Shown here piece after piece: positions 54,557-62,580 of a stretch of 64,000 nt of DNA (position 1 is the stretch's first letter; each line of letters opens with the position of its first letter). The notes under the pieces were generated by a model, which worked only from the letters and a program-made list of their open reading frames with translations, made no database searches and was not told where the DNA came from. The DNA is from Hyphomicrobiales bacterium. GTDB taxonomy: Bacteria; Pseudomonadota; Alphaproteobacteria; Rhizobiales; Rhizobiaceae. The DNA lies in assembly GCA_021775415.1 (NCBI GenBank), contig JAJFHV010000013.1, positions 372,001 through 436,000 of the forward strand, written 5' to 3'. Made by a program: the position numbers and the translations under genes.

Positions 54557-55522
54557 ATGGCACAACATTTTCTATTATCAGCAGTTTCAAGAACCCTATC
54601 CCTTCGCAATATCTACAAGAACGGGGAAAAGAAGGCGTATGAGACATTCTGCAAGCTACGTTGGTCAGAAACGGATGGTGAGGCTGTTTGCCCTAAATGC
54701 GGTTGCCCTGACACCTACGACATTCCAACCCGCAGGAAGTTCAAATGTAAGGCTTGCTATCACCAGTTTAGCGTTACATCGGGAACACTCTTTGCCAGCC
54801 GGAAACTCGACTTTGTTGATTTGCTGGCGGCAATCTGTCTGTTTGTGAATGGTTCAAAAGGCATGTCTGCGGTTCAGTTCTCACGCGATCTGGACGTGCA
54901 GTACAAGACAGCATGGGTACTGGCACACAAGCTACGCGAAGCCCTTTCAAACGAAGTGCATACTGGCGAAATTCTGGAAGGTGAAGTGGAAGTTGATGGT
55001 GCATATTTTGGTGGTCACATTCGCCCACAGAACGCCAAAGAAGACCGTGTTGACCGTCGTCGCGCAAAACACCAGACAGGTACAAGACGTGTAGTTGTAG
55101 CCTTCCGTGAGCGCCTTGGCCGTACAGTTCCATTCGTCACCAAAACCGAAGCAGAAGGCGTTGAACTAGCGAAAGAGAACGTATGTCGTACCGCTTCAAT
55201 GGCAGCAGACGAAGCAAGCCATTGGGACTTGTTGCATGACGGTTGGGACGTTGATCGGGTTAATCACAGTGAGATTTATTCGGACCACGGCAAGCATACA
55301 AACTGGGTAGAGTCATACTTTGCACGGTTGCGCCGGATGGTACGTGGACAGCATCATTTCGTAAGCCCTAAATACCTTCACCAGTATGCAAACCATGCAG
55401 CGTGGTTGGAAGACAATCGCCGGAACTCAAATGGTGAGAATGCTTTCAAAGTCGTAACCCACGCAATGCTTGCGCCAGTTAGTCGGAATTGGAAGGGGTA
55501 TTGGCAGAGAACGACGGCTTAA
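54557..55522 (+). CDS. IS1595-family transposase (ISXO2-like)
   Basis: 321 aa. An N-terminal zinc ribbon (AVCPKCGCPD and FKCKACYHQF) precedes an ISXO2-like catalytic domain: the first Asp in EVEVDGAYFGGHIRPQ, the second in MAADEASHWDLLHDG, and the third acidic-equivalent position within KHTNWVESYFARLRRMVRGQ, where IS1595 proteins carry Asn or Glu. Full length, no frameshift, so probably active. It binds the 26-bp ends of the element. Its stop overlaps the stop of the convergent toxin-like gene. Confidence 0.93.
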   Translation: MAQHFLLSAVSRTLSLRNIYKNGEKKAYETFCKLRWSETDGEAVCPKCGCPDTYDIPTRRKFKCKACYHQFSVTSGTLFASRKLDFVDLLAAICLFVNGSKGMSAVQFSRDLDVQYKTAWVLAHKLREALSNEVHTGEILEGEVEVDGAYFGGHIRPQNAKEDRVDRRRAKHQTGTRRVVVAFRERLGRTVPFVTKTEAEGVELAKENVCRTASMAADEASHWDLLHDGWDVDRVNHSEIYSDHGKHTNWVESYFARLRRMVRGQHHFVSPKYLHQYANHAAWLEDNRRNSNGENAFKVVTHAMLAPVSRNWKGYWQRTTA

Positions 55523-55833
55523 CCAAATTGAGTTGCTATTATATGGACCGTTCTTGCTTCAATATCTATTTCGAACAACATGTAAATCTCCGGTAATCTG
55601 GATAGGGGCGGCGAATTATAAACCCCAAAGCCGTTCGACTCATGATCTGAGTGTTGCTCTCCAAATGTGAATGGGTTGTAATCTAACGCGCTCTCAACAC
55701 TCGATAAAAGATCAATAAGATCGTCTATGTCATACATGTCTTCGTTGACGCATTTCCTCCAAGCCCGCTCGCACGGCTCTGACATCTTTATATGCCAGTT
55801 TCGTTTGCGGGGATTTGGATCGCGAATTTTCAA
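55519..55833 (-). CDS. RelE/ParE-like small protein, candidate toxin
   Basis: 104 aa if the TTG at 55831-55833 is used; ATGs at 55785 and 55740 are shorter alternatives. The sequence has a RelE-fold pattern: a first strand and helix NWHIKMSEPCERAWRKC, a helical middle, and a C-terminal strand pair PEIYMLFEIDIEARTVHIIA like the ending of ParE/RelE toxins. The classical catalytic residues are not obvious. The frame overlaps the 3' end of the Panacea gene by 104 nt, so the two must be co-transcribed. Toxin function is inferred from fold-like pattern and context only. Confidence 0.5.
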   Translation of the reverse strand: MKIRDPNPRKRNWHIKMSEPCERAWRKCVNEDMYDIDDLIDLLSSVESALDYNPFTFGEQHSDHESNGFGVYNSPPLSRLPEIYMLFEIDIEARTVHIIATQFG

Positions 55834-56368
55834 CTTTACTAATTTCTGTGTCGGCCCAATTCTTAGCTTCGAGAGACACTTCGTTGGGGATCAAATGAAT
55901 TGCATTATAGTATGGGATTTCTTCGCCAAACTCCACCATGTCCCAAACCATATCGTGGGAAAACTCACTAATAGTTTTGGCGGAATTATTATTACAAACA
56001 AATTCTACAATTTCGCCTAAGACTGCCTTCTCTGTTTCACTTAAATGATTAGTGTCCGTATCATTTAGCGCAGTAAATTCCTTTTTCTGGAAGCCATGAT
56101 AATCTACAGTATCTATACGAATGATTTCTTCTTTAGATAGCTCTGATAAAACAGATAAAAGTGGATCGCAGGTCGGGCCAAAGGGCCTTTTTTTGTATAC
56201 CGCCCCTGTAATCGCTTCTCCGGTTTCCAAGTACATCAACATATCAGAATAATAGAGAACTTTGTGTAGCTTAACCGCGCCCAAACAAGCGGAATCACAG
56301 CGGCCAATAACATGTACGACCACAGCACGAAGCTTGTTCCAGTTGAGTTTCAGGCCCTTTTTCTTCAT
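55730..56368 (-). CDS. Panacea/SocA-domain protein (DUF4065), candidate antitoxin
   Basis: 212 aa. Core of the Panacea/SocA domain: AVKLHKVLYYSDMLMYLETG, EAITGAVYKKRPFGPTCDPL, LSETEKAVLGEIVEFV and AKTISEFSHDMVWDMVEFGE. Panacea proteins act as versatile antitoxins against unrelated toxins. A C-terminal extension (SRSKSPQTKLAYKDVRAVRA) overlaps the downstream toxin-like frame. There is no Shine-Dalgarno sequence; the predicted promoter starts only about 3 nt before the ATG, so the mRNA may be leaderless. AT-richer than the flanking chromosome. Confidence 0.85.
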   Translation of the reverse strand: MKKKGLKLNWNKLRAVVVHVIGRCDSACLGAVKLHKVLYYSDMLMYLETGEAITGAVYKKRPFGPTCDPLLSVLSELSKEEIIRIDTVDYHGFQKKEFTALNDTDTNHLSETEKAVLGEIVEFVCNNNSAKTISEFSHDMVWDMVEFGEEIPYYNAIHLIPNEVSLEAKNWADTEISKVENSRSKSPQTKLAYKDVRAVRAGLEEMRQRRHV

Positions 56369-56406
56369 TATATAATGATAGTATTGTAATTAGAAAAACT
56401 AGTCAA
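56366..56406 (-). promoter_or_regulatory. Promoter and palindrome at the Panacea gene start
   Basis: On the minus strand TTGACT (plus 56401-56406), a 17-nt spacer and TACTAT (plus 56378-56383) predict a start near 56371. The perfect palindrome CATTATATAATG (56366-56377) runs from there into the start codon and could be an operator for autoregulation. Confidence 0.6.
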
Positions 56407-56464
56407 GTCTTTGATTTATAACGAAAAATTAACCAAAATCTATGAGTCAAATCAACCACTTAAA

Positions 56465-56902
56465 TCACTTTCTAGACCAAATCACATTCCCGTTCTGGTC
56501 CGTACCTTTCCTAACCCTATCATCCACATGCAATGCCCGTAGTGCTTTGCTGACACGCTTTACAAGGTCAGACACGCACTTACGATCCCTTGCGTCCTGT
56601 CCGTTCACTGTAATGATTTCCTGCGCAATCTGGCGGCTGGTTACAGGTGTTGTAGTTAGCCGCAGTTGATCCTGAATTGCTCTTGTCAGCTCACCACGTC
56701 CGAATATGACATTTCGCTTCTGGCGTGGCATTGCAGCGTCCAGATCACCCTCATATCCAAGTGTGCCTAGTACGCGATCCAGTGCGCCTATGTTGTTCTT
56801 GATTTCAGCTAGCCTATCCCGAATACGTTCAGCTTCGTGAAAGTGTTCAACACGCTTGTGGAGTAGTCCTGAGATGGTATGTTCATACGTGGTAGTGGCC
56901 AT
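56465..56902 (-). CDS. Conserved passenger protein of unknown function
   Basis: 145 aa with AGGG 6-7 nt before the ATG. The N-terminal third is a charged helix, probably coiled coil (KRVEHFHEAERIRDRLAEI, then KNNIGALDRVLGTLGYEGD). The C-terminal part looks like a winged helix: FGRGELTRAIQDQLRLTTTP, VTSRQIAQEIITVNGQDARD, VSDLVKRVSKALRALHVDD, ending RKGTDQNGNVIWSRK. I have seen this layout in alphaproteobacterial hypothetical proteins near mobile genes but know no function. It may bind DNA as a regulator or accessory of the element. Confidence 0.7.
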   Translation of the reverse strand: MATTTYEHTISGLLHKRVEHFHEAERIRDRLAEIKNNIGALDRVLGTLGYEGDLDAAMPRQKRNVIFGRGELTRAIQDQLRLTTTPVTSRQIAQEIITVNGQDARDRKCVSDLVKRVSKALRALHVDDRVRKGTDQNGNVIWSRK

Positions 56903-56995
56903 TTATGCCCTGTATTGATCTGGATCAAATAAGCGTTGGTATTTCAACTGTAGTTTTCACTCGGTGGTACCCCCCTCAATAAGGTTGCCACTGTG

Positions 56996-57035
56996 CGGCT
57001 GGTATGCTCTCCTCAGAATACAGCCAGCCGTTTTT
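56996..57035 (+). terminator. Possible terminator near the right end of the transposon
   Basis: CGGCTGG (56996-57002) pairs with CCAGCCG (57024-57030), followed by TTTTT. The 21-nt loop is long. On the plus strand it would stop transcripts from leaving the element rightwards. Confidence 0.5.
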
Positions 57036-57079
57036 CGTTCCCAATTTACGAAAATCAGACGAAATTTTCCATTTGATAG

Positions 57080-57105
57080 TTGGTGCGTTTGCTACCTAAG
57101 ACCGC
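57080..57105 (-). repeat. Right 26-bp terminal inverted repeat
   Basis: Reverse complement of the left repeat over all 26 bp. Read in the glycosyltransferase frame it supplies the stop codon TAG that ends the N-terminal fragment (CGC-GGT-CTT-AGG-TAG). Confidence 0.95.
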
Positions 57106-58243
57106 GGAAATGATTGGATGTTCCACCGAGCGGGATGGGTACCCGCCATTTTGCCAGCACAGGTAATATGCCATTGAACAGTGTCAGATATTCAATTGCG
57201 AACATTCTTGAAAGCCAACTCTGGCTACCATTGTGAATGTGTAACGGTGCTTGAAGACAGGCAAGTTCCGGGCCAGCTGCGCCGAACGTTTCATAAGCTT
57301 CCCGCAATTGCCCGGGAGAGGGTCTGTCTTCTGCATCATACAGGACCAGATAATCCCCCCGGCAAAGCGGCAGCGCGTAATTGAGTGCTTTTGGTTTGGT
57401 TCTGGGCAGGGCTGGTGGAACCACAATCAACTCGAAGCAGGACGGCAGGTTAGCCAGTTTAATGGCAAAAACTGTGTCCGGGTCGTCTTCCTCACAAATC
57501 AGTTTGATGTCGAGTTTGTCCTGTGGCCAATCCAGCAATTGCAGATGCCTGGTAAGTTCCCCGATTTGCCCGCTCTCCCTGTAAAGCGCCACCAGGACAG
57601 AATAGACCGGCAAGTCACGGTCGCGGGTTCTGGCGACCCCACTGGAGGCGGGTTGCTCTTCTTCATAGGCGGCGAGCAGGACACCCCGCAGAAGAATGCT
57701 GGAAAAGTAAAACACGGCCAACAGGGTAGAAAGCGCCAGTACAGTAATGTGAGGGAGGATAATACCGCCTGCCAATATGACTGACATCATGGTGACAACC
57801 AGGAGAACTTGGGCAAGTGAGAAGGTCTGCTCCGCCGAGTAATGTGGCGCTTGTTCGCGCAAATTATGAACCGCCTGCACAAGCAGATGTTGTCTTGTCT
57901 CGCGGGTCAAAGACTTTGAGCGCTGTCCGTCCTTCAACAAATTTTGCGCGTCGAGCCAGTTTTCACGGGAAATGACACCAGACTGCAACAGGATTTCCAG
58001 GGCTGGCACACCAATTTTCAGGGAAGTTGCGTGGGCCGCACAAAGATAGGGCTGTCCTATACCGTAACGGTTGAGAACCGCTATGTCCTCTGGCAGAACA
58101 GGTTGCGGCGCATCGTTTTGTTGGGTGGTGGTGTCTTGCCCATAAGTATGAATCGGCTGCTTTGGGCCGTTGAGCGAAAACTCCGCTTCAATCCCCCCCG
58201 GATGTTTACCGCGTTCATAGTCACGCGGTTCCCACACAACCAT
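57092..58243 (-). pseudogene. Glycosyltransferase family 2 gene, N-terminal half, truncated by transposon
   Basis: 383 codons from the ATG at 58241-58243; the last three residues (GLR) come from the transposon end. An N-terminal domain with DIAVLNRYGIGQPYLCAAHA resembles the MshEN/GspE-N domain. Two membrane helices follow (residues about 150-190), then the GT2 core with CEEDDPDTVFAIKLANL and YLVLYDAEDRPSPGQLREAY, which carries the nucleotide-sugar Asp residues. The frame ends at PLGGTSNHFR, right before the catalytic TED and QxxRW motifs found at 52599-53224. It cannot be a complete enzyme. A substrate-binding protein gene is divergent from it. Confidence 0.93.
57106..57111. repeat. Target site duplication, right copy (GGAAAT)
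   Basis: Matches the left copy at 53219-53224 and abuts the right inverted repeat. Confidence 0.9.
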
Positions 58244-58298
58244 TTAGTTGCTAGACATCCCCTGCACACCAGGATTGTTATACCGCAGGAACAAGAAA

Positions 58299-59192
58299 TT
58301 GAACAGCCGCGTAATCACGCCAGTCATCAAGCCGGGGAAACTTGCTCGATTTCGGGCATTTCTACTGACATTGCTGGTTATTATGGGGATGCAAACTGCT
58401 TCGGTTCCCGGATTTGCACAGGAAGTTATCATTCCAAATTTTTGGGACAAGCATGAACGCTTTCCCAAGCCGGATCTGACAAAACTGCCACGTTTGCGGT
58501 TTCTCACAACAACCGATTTCCCGCCGTTCAATTTCATTGATCGCAAGAAGCGGCTGAGTGGATTTCATGTCGATCTTGCGCGCGCGATCTGCAGCGAGCT
58601 TAACTTGCTGAACCGCTGCCAAATTCAGGCGTTGCCTTGGGATGAGCTCGAAAAGGCAGTTGCTGCCGGAGAGGGGGAAGCGATTATTGCCGGGCTTGCC
58701 ATCAATGAACAAACCACAGGAAAATATGAATTCTCCAGACCGTATCTCCATATTCCAGGGCGGTTTGTGACCCGCAAGGATTCTGGTCTGTCCCCGCCAC
58801 TTTATGAATCGCTCTTTAAAAAGACTATCGGTGTAGTGGCCGGTTCCGCCCATCAGGCCTATTTCTCCAAGGCATTTGGGGAGCGCAAGTTTGAGGTGTT
58901 TCAGTCGCGTGATACATCGCTCACGGCACTGAAAGAGGACAAGGTGCAGGCAGTGTTTTCTGACGCGTTATCGCTGTCATTCTGGCTGGCTTCTTCTGCG
59001 TCCCAGGACTGCTGCGTGTTTGTGGATGATGCGTATCTGTCAGAAGAGTATTTTGGGCATGGTATGGCTGTGACCTTACCTAAAGGTCGTGATGATCTGG
59101 TCCGTGGCGTCAATTATGCCTTGAAGCAAATCAACGACAACGGCACATTTGCCGAGCTTTATCTGAGGTATTTTCCAGTAGGACTGTTTTAG
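58299..59192 (+). CDS. Transporter substrate-binding domain protein (SBP family 3)
   Basis: 297 aa from a TTG at 58299, chosen for AGGA 8 nt upstream and because it gives a basic n-region before the signal helix (RAFLLTLLVIMGMQTASV). The mature protein shows LRFLTTTDFPPFNFIDRKKR, LSGFHVDLARAICSELN, AIIAGLAINEQTTGKYEFSR and NYALKQINDNGTFAELYLRY, all typical of amino-acid-binding SBP family 3 proteins. Two adjacent Cys (QDCCVF) and another pair (LNRCQIQ) are unusual. No permease or ATPase lies nearby. Divergent from the interrupted glycosyltransferase gene, with the starts 56 nt apart. Confidence 0.88.
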   Translation: MNSRVITPVIKPGKLARFRAFLLTLLVIMGMQTASVPGFAQEVIIPNFWDKHERFPKPDLTKLPRLRFLTTTDFPPFNFIDRKKRLSGFHVDLARAICSELNLLNRCQIQALPWDELEKAVAAGEGEAIIAGLAINEQTTGKYEFSRPYLHIPGRFVTRKDSGLSPPLYESLFKKTIGVVAGSAHQAYFSKAFGERKFEVFQSRDTSLTALKEDKVQAVFSDALSLSFWLASSASQDCCVFVDDAYLSEEYFGHGMAVTLPKGRDDLVRGVNYALKQINDNGTFAELYLRYFPVGLF

Positions 59193-59197
59193 CGCCC

Positions 59198-59995
59198 TTA
59201 TTTGTCTTTTATGAACGGCACACTCAGTGACCAAAGAAGCCGTGTCGGCTTCTCATCCTGCCAGGCTGGAAGCCCTATGGTCATGCCCTCATGTCCGGCC
59301 TTCGGTTGGTCAACATAGGTTCCAAACAGCCTGTCCCAAAACGCAAAATTGAAACCGTAATTTGAATCCGTTTCATTGTGTACGATTGAATGGTGGACCC
59401 GATGCATGTCTGGCGTAACCAATATCAGGCGAACATACCGGTCGAGCCACAAGGGCAGCTTCAAATTGGAATGATTAAACATCGACGAGCCGTTCAACGT
59501 AATTTCGAACAACAATACCGAGATTGCAGGCGCGCCCAGTAAAACAACTACTGCGAATTTCCAAACCATCGACAGAACGATTTCAATCGGGTGAAAACGG
59601 ATTGCCGTGGTCACATCGAAGTCCACATCCGAATGATGCATGCGATGTATTTTCCAAAACAGTGGAATTTTGTGAGACGCCAGATGGGACAACCAAACCG
59701 CAAAATCAAGAATAAAGAATGAGACAACAACGGCAATCCACTTTGGTGCCGAAATCAGATTGAACAACCCGTAACCTTCCCTTTGAGCCCACAGCGCTCC
59801 TCCAACTGCTGCGGTTGCAAAGATTAGTCGAACCACGACGGAATCGATGATTACGATAACCCAATTGGTGACCCAGCGTTGCGTTTTGACCGGTTTGGGT
59901 ATCCGGCGGGGGATGAACAATTCGAGGATTGCGAGTACACTAAAGAGCCCGCCAAAAACTGACAGCCGTATGGTACTCTCGGAAAGTTCGAACAT
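59198..59995 (-). CDS. Sterol desaturase/fatty acid hydroxylase family membrane protein
   Basis: 265 aa with four or five hydrophobic segments and the His clusters of the di-iron fatty acid hydroxylase superfamily: WLSHLASHKIPLFWKIHRMH followed by HSD, FHPIEIVLSMVWK, LNGSSMFNHSNLKLP and TPDMHRVHHSIVHNETDSNY. Such enzymes hydroxylate or desaturate lipids at the membrane using oxygen. The substrate cannot be assigned; hopanoid, carotenoid or ornithine-lipid modification are all possible. The terB-like gene lies just upstream on the same strand. Confidence 0.9.
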   Translation of the reverse strand: MFELSESTIRLSVFGGLFSVLAILELFIPRRIPKPVKTQRWVTNWVIVIIDSVVVRLIFATAAVGGALWAQREGYGLFNLISAPKWIAVVVSFFILDFAVWLSHLASHKIPLFWKIHRMHHSDVDFDVTTAIRFHPIEIVLSMVWKFAVVVLLGAPAISVLLFEITLNGSSMFNHSNLKLPLWLDRYVRLILVTPDMHRVHHSIVHNETDSNYGFNFAFWDRLFGTYVDQPKAGHEGMTIGLPAWQDEKPTRLLWSLSVPFIKDK

Positions 59996-60004
59996 TGCTT
60001 AGCC

Positions 60005-60415
60005 TTACAGACTTTGGTGTCTTGCCCTCGCACCCCGTTCAATTGCTGCACAGGCAAGACGATCGATATTGAGCGTATCACGCAGAATTTGAAGAAGGCG
60101 CAGTTCTTCCTGCTCCAAGCTCAAATCTGCGGCCGCGACGTCCACAGCAAGCGCATAAGCCGTTTCATGCAAATGGCTTGGTAGTACCTCCAGTGCATTG
60201 TCAAAAATCTGGTCCAGCCCGTTTTCATTCTGCAGAATTTCACTGCAATCAGCGGCAATACTGACCAGGTTTTCCTCGTTGAAATCTGAAAAAACCGGCA
60301 GCGACCGCGTGATGGAGCCAATTTTCGCCAACTCATTGTCAGTCATGCTTCGGTCTGCGGCTGACACTGTAACCATGATATGGATGAGTGCTTCATGCGG
60401 TGAAATTTTTGCCAT
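60005..60415 (-). CDS. TerB-like tellurite-resistance-domain protein
   Basis: 136 aa, all-helical. HEALIHIMVTVSAADRSMTD followed by NELAKIGSI, and VDVAAADLSLEQEELRLLQI followed by LRDTLNI are the paired acidic metal-binding helices of the TerB fold. TerB-domain proteins are cytoplasmic and bind divalent metals; isolated copies like this one have no defined role. It ends 9 nt before the sterol-desaturase-like gene and is divergent from lysK. Confidence 0.88.
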   Translation of the reverse strand: MAKISPHEALIHIMVTVSAADRSMTDNELAKIGSITRSLPVFSDFNEENLVSIAADCSEILQNENGLDQIFDNALEVLPSHLHETAYALAVDVAAADLSLEQEELRLLQILRDTLNIDRLACAAIERGARARHQSL

Positions 60416-60635
60416 TGGTCATGAATTCCTGATTGATTTGCTTATTGCCAAGCTATGCTCTCCAACCGCCTTCTGCAAGAAGGCCTGGCGCAATCGTTGC
60501 AAACAGTTTTGTGAGTTACACTTGTAAAACGACCCTAGGAAATCGGGGCGACTTGAGATAACACAACGCGGTTATCCCTTTGTTCGACATGGCATTTACG
60601 CAAGTCGTACAATCCAGTTTCAAGGAACAGTAGTA

Positions 60636-62255
60636 ATGTCCGGTGCCAACCTGCCCGTTCTTGATTTTTTTCCCGGTCTTAAAGAGGCCGCGGCCTCCAC
60701 GAAGGCCTGGCCGTTTGAAGAGGCAAGGCGGGTCATAAAACGGTATGAAAAATCCGGGTTCCCGGAGGAAGTTCTGTTTGAAACCGGATACGGTCCCTCC
60801 GGGCTGCCTCACATTGGTACCTTTGGGGAAGTTGCCCGGACTTCGATGGTAATTACAGCCTTTCGCGTTTTAACGGGTGACAAGGTTTCCTTGCGGCTAT
60901 TGTGTTTCTCCGATGACATGGATGGAATGCGCAAAATTCCGGGCAACATACCCAATCAGGAGATGCTGCAAGAATTTATCGGCAAGCCGCTAACCGAGGT
61001 ACCGGATCCGTTTACGGGCGAGTTTCCAAGTTTTGCCCACCACAACAATGCCAAGCTGTGTGAGTTCCTGGACCAGTTTGGGTTTGCTTACGAATTTGCC
61101 AGCGCGACAGAATATTACAAGTCCGGCCGTTTTGATAAAATGCTTCTGGTCGCCGCCGAAAAATACACGGAAATCATGGACGTAATGCTGCCGACTCTGG
61201 GTGAAGAACGTCAGGCAACCTACAGTCCCTTCTTACCGATTTCTCCAACCACTGGCCGGGTGCTGTACGTGCCAATGAAAGAAGTGAACGCCAAGGACGG
61301 GACAATCACGTTTGAAGACGAAGACGGCAGCGACACAACAATCGCAATAACCGGCGGAAAGGTAAAACTCCAGTGGAAGCCGGATTTTGGCATGCGCTGG
61401 GCTGCACTTGGTGTCGATTTTGAAATGTACGGCAAGGATCATCAGATTAACTCAAACCTGTATGACCGGATTTGCCGAATTCTAGGTGCACGGGCGCCCG
61501 AGCATTTTATCTATGAATTATTTCTCGACCAAAATGGCGAAAAGATTTCCAAGACAAAAGGCAATGGCCTGACGATTGATGAGTGGCTGACCTACGCACC
61601 ACCGGAAAGCCTTTCGCTATTCATGTATCAAAAACCGAAGACAGCCAAGCGGCTGTATTTTGATGTGATACCGCGTCAAGTGGATGAGTATTTCCAACAT
61701 CTGTCGGCTTATGAGGGACAAGACCCCGACAAGAAGGTGCAAAACCCGGTCTGGCATATTCATTCTGGCTCTCCAAAACCAGTGGAACTTCCGGTTTCCT
61801 ATTCAATGCTGCTTAATCTGGTGAGCGCATCGAATTCGGAAGATAAATCGGTGCTATGGGGGTTCATTTCCCAGTATGCGGCTGACGTTACGCCTCAAAC
61901 TCATCCGGTGCTGGACCAGATGGTGGAGTATGCCATTCGCTATTTCCGTGATTTTGTGAAACCTGAAAAATCATTCCGGGCAGCCAGTGATAAAGAACGT
62001 GGTGCGCTAACCACCCTTCGCGAGCGGTTATTGGCGCTTGACCCGGCCTCGGATGCTGAAACCATTCAAACCGAAGTTTTTGCTGTTGGTAATGAGCATG
62101 GATTTGAAAATCTGCGGGAATGGTTCCAGGCGCTTTACCAGATTTTACTGGGTCAGGATCAGGGCCCGCGGTTTGGTTCCTTCGTGGCGCTTTACGGAAT
62201 TGGCGCCACTATTCAGATGATTGATGACGGGCTTGCCGGCAAACTGGTTAATTGA
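60636..62255 (+). CDS. lysK: Lysyl-tRNA synthetase, class I
   Basis: 539 aa with AGGA 9 nt upstream. Class I signatures: [20 protein letters not shown] near residue 55 as the HIGH-type motif and the KMSKS-type [17 protein letters not shown] near residue 300. [13 protein letters not shown] and [19 protein letters not shown] are class I LysRS features. It charges tRNA-Lys. Class I LysRS replaces the class II enzyme in most archaea and in many alphaproteobacteria. Confidence 0.96.
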   Translation: MSGANLPVLDFFPGLKEAAASTKAWPFEEARRVIKRYEKSGFPEEVLFETGYGPSGLPHIGTFGEVARTSMVITAFRVLTGDKVSLRLLCFSDDMDGMRKIPGNIPNQEMLQEFIGKPLTEVPDPFTGEFPSFAHHNNAKLCEFLDQFGFAYEFASATEYYKSGRFDKMLLVAAEKYTEIMDVMLPTLGEERQATYSPFLPISPTTGRVLYVPMKEVNAKDGTITFEDEDGSDTTIAITGGKVKLQWKPDFGMRWAALGVDFEMYGKDHQINSNLYDRICRILGARAPEHFIYELFLDQNGEKISKTKGNGLTIDEWLTYAPPESLSLFMYQKPKTAKRLYFDVIPRQVDEYFQHLSAYEGQDPDKKVQNPVWHIHSGSPKPVELPVSYSMLLNLVSASNSEDKSVLWGFISQYAADVTPQTHPVLDQMVEYAIRYFRDFVKPEKSFRAASDKERGALTTLRERLLALDPASDAETIQTEVFAVGNEHGFENLREWFQALYQILLGQDQGPRFGSFVALYGIGATIQMIDDGLAGKLVN

Positions 62256-62331
62256 CGAGTCCATGGCCTAGTTACCTTGTTTTGAAACTCCGATTTGCCC
62301 GGGCGCCATTTTATCCTAGACTGGCGCTACA

Positions 62332-62574
62332 ATGTTTAAGGCAATTTCAACTCTGGTAAAAATCGGTATCGCGTCGCTTGTAGTCGGCGCGATATTGACC
62401 CGACTTGATTTATCAGCAGACCAGATACTGCTGGAACTGGGGTTTACGCCTGATACGGTGATGTCATGGCTGGAACGAGGCATTCAGTGGGCACTTCCCA
62501 ATATCGTGCTTGGATCAATGGTGATCATACCGGTCTGGTTGGTGGTTTACCTGTTTCGCCCGCCGCGTGCCTAA
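62332..62574 (+). CDS. Small DUF6460-like membrane protein
   Basis: 80 aa with two hydrophobic helices: VKIGIASLVVGAILTRLDL and IVLGSMVIIPVWLVVYLFRP. The segment LGFTPDTVMSWLERGIQWAL between them matches the DUF6460 pattern common next to alphaproteobacterial housekeeping genes. Function unknown. It follows lysK by 76 nt and is convergent with the regulator at the window end. Confidence 0.8.
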   Translation: MFKAISTLVKIGIASLVVGAILTRLDLSADQILLELGFTPDTVMSWLERGIQWALPNIVLGSMVIIPVWLVVYLFRPPRA

Positions 62575-62580
62575 ATCCAT

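Larger units (their letters stand above)
53225..57105. mobile_element. IS1595-type transposon with passenger genes, 3881 bp, inserted in a glycosyltransferase gene
   Basis: Both ends carry the same perfect 26-bp inverted repeat (53225-53250 and 57080-57105), flanked by 6-bp direct repeats GGAAAT. Inside are an ISXO2-like transposase, a DUF6471-like gene with a membrane-protein gene, a Panacea-domain gene overlapping a RelE/ParE-like gene, and a 145-aa conserved gene. Excision in silico restores the glycosyltransferase frame exactly. IS1595-family elements with passengers are known; the duplication usually reported is 8 bp, so 6 bp is atypical. Confidence 0.95.

Noticed and set aside
53225-57105. 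Integrative element or prophage rather than a transposon
   Set aside because: No integrase, tRNA target or phage genes; perfect inverted ends plus a short duplication and a DDE-type transposase fit transposition.
60468-60484. GCCTTC/GAAGGC hairpin between the TerB-like gene and lysK
   Set aside because: Perfect 6-bp stem but no T-run on either strand and no aptamer-like conservation that I recognise.
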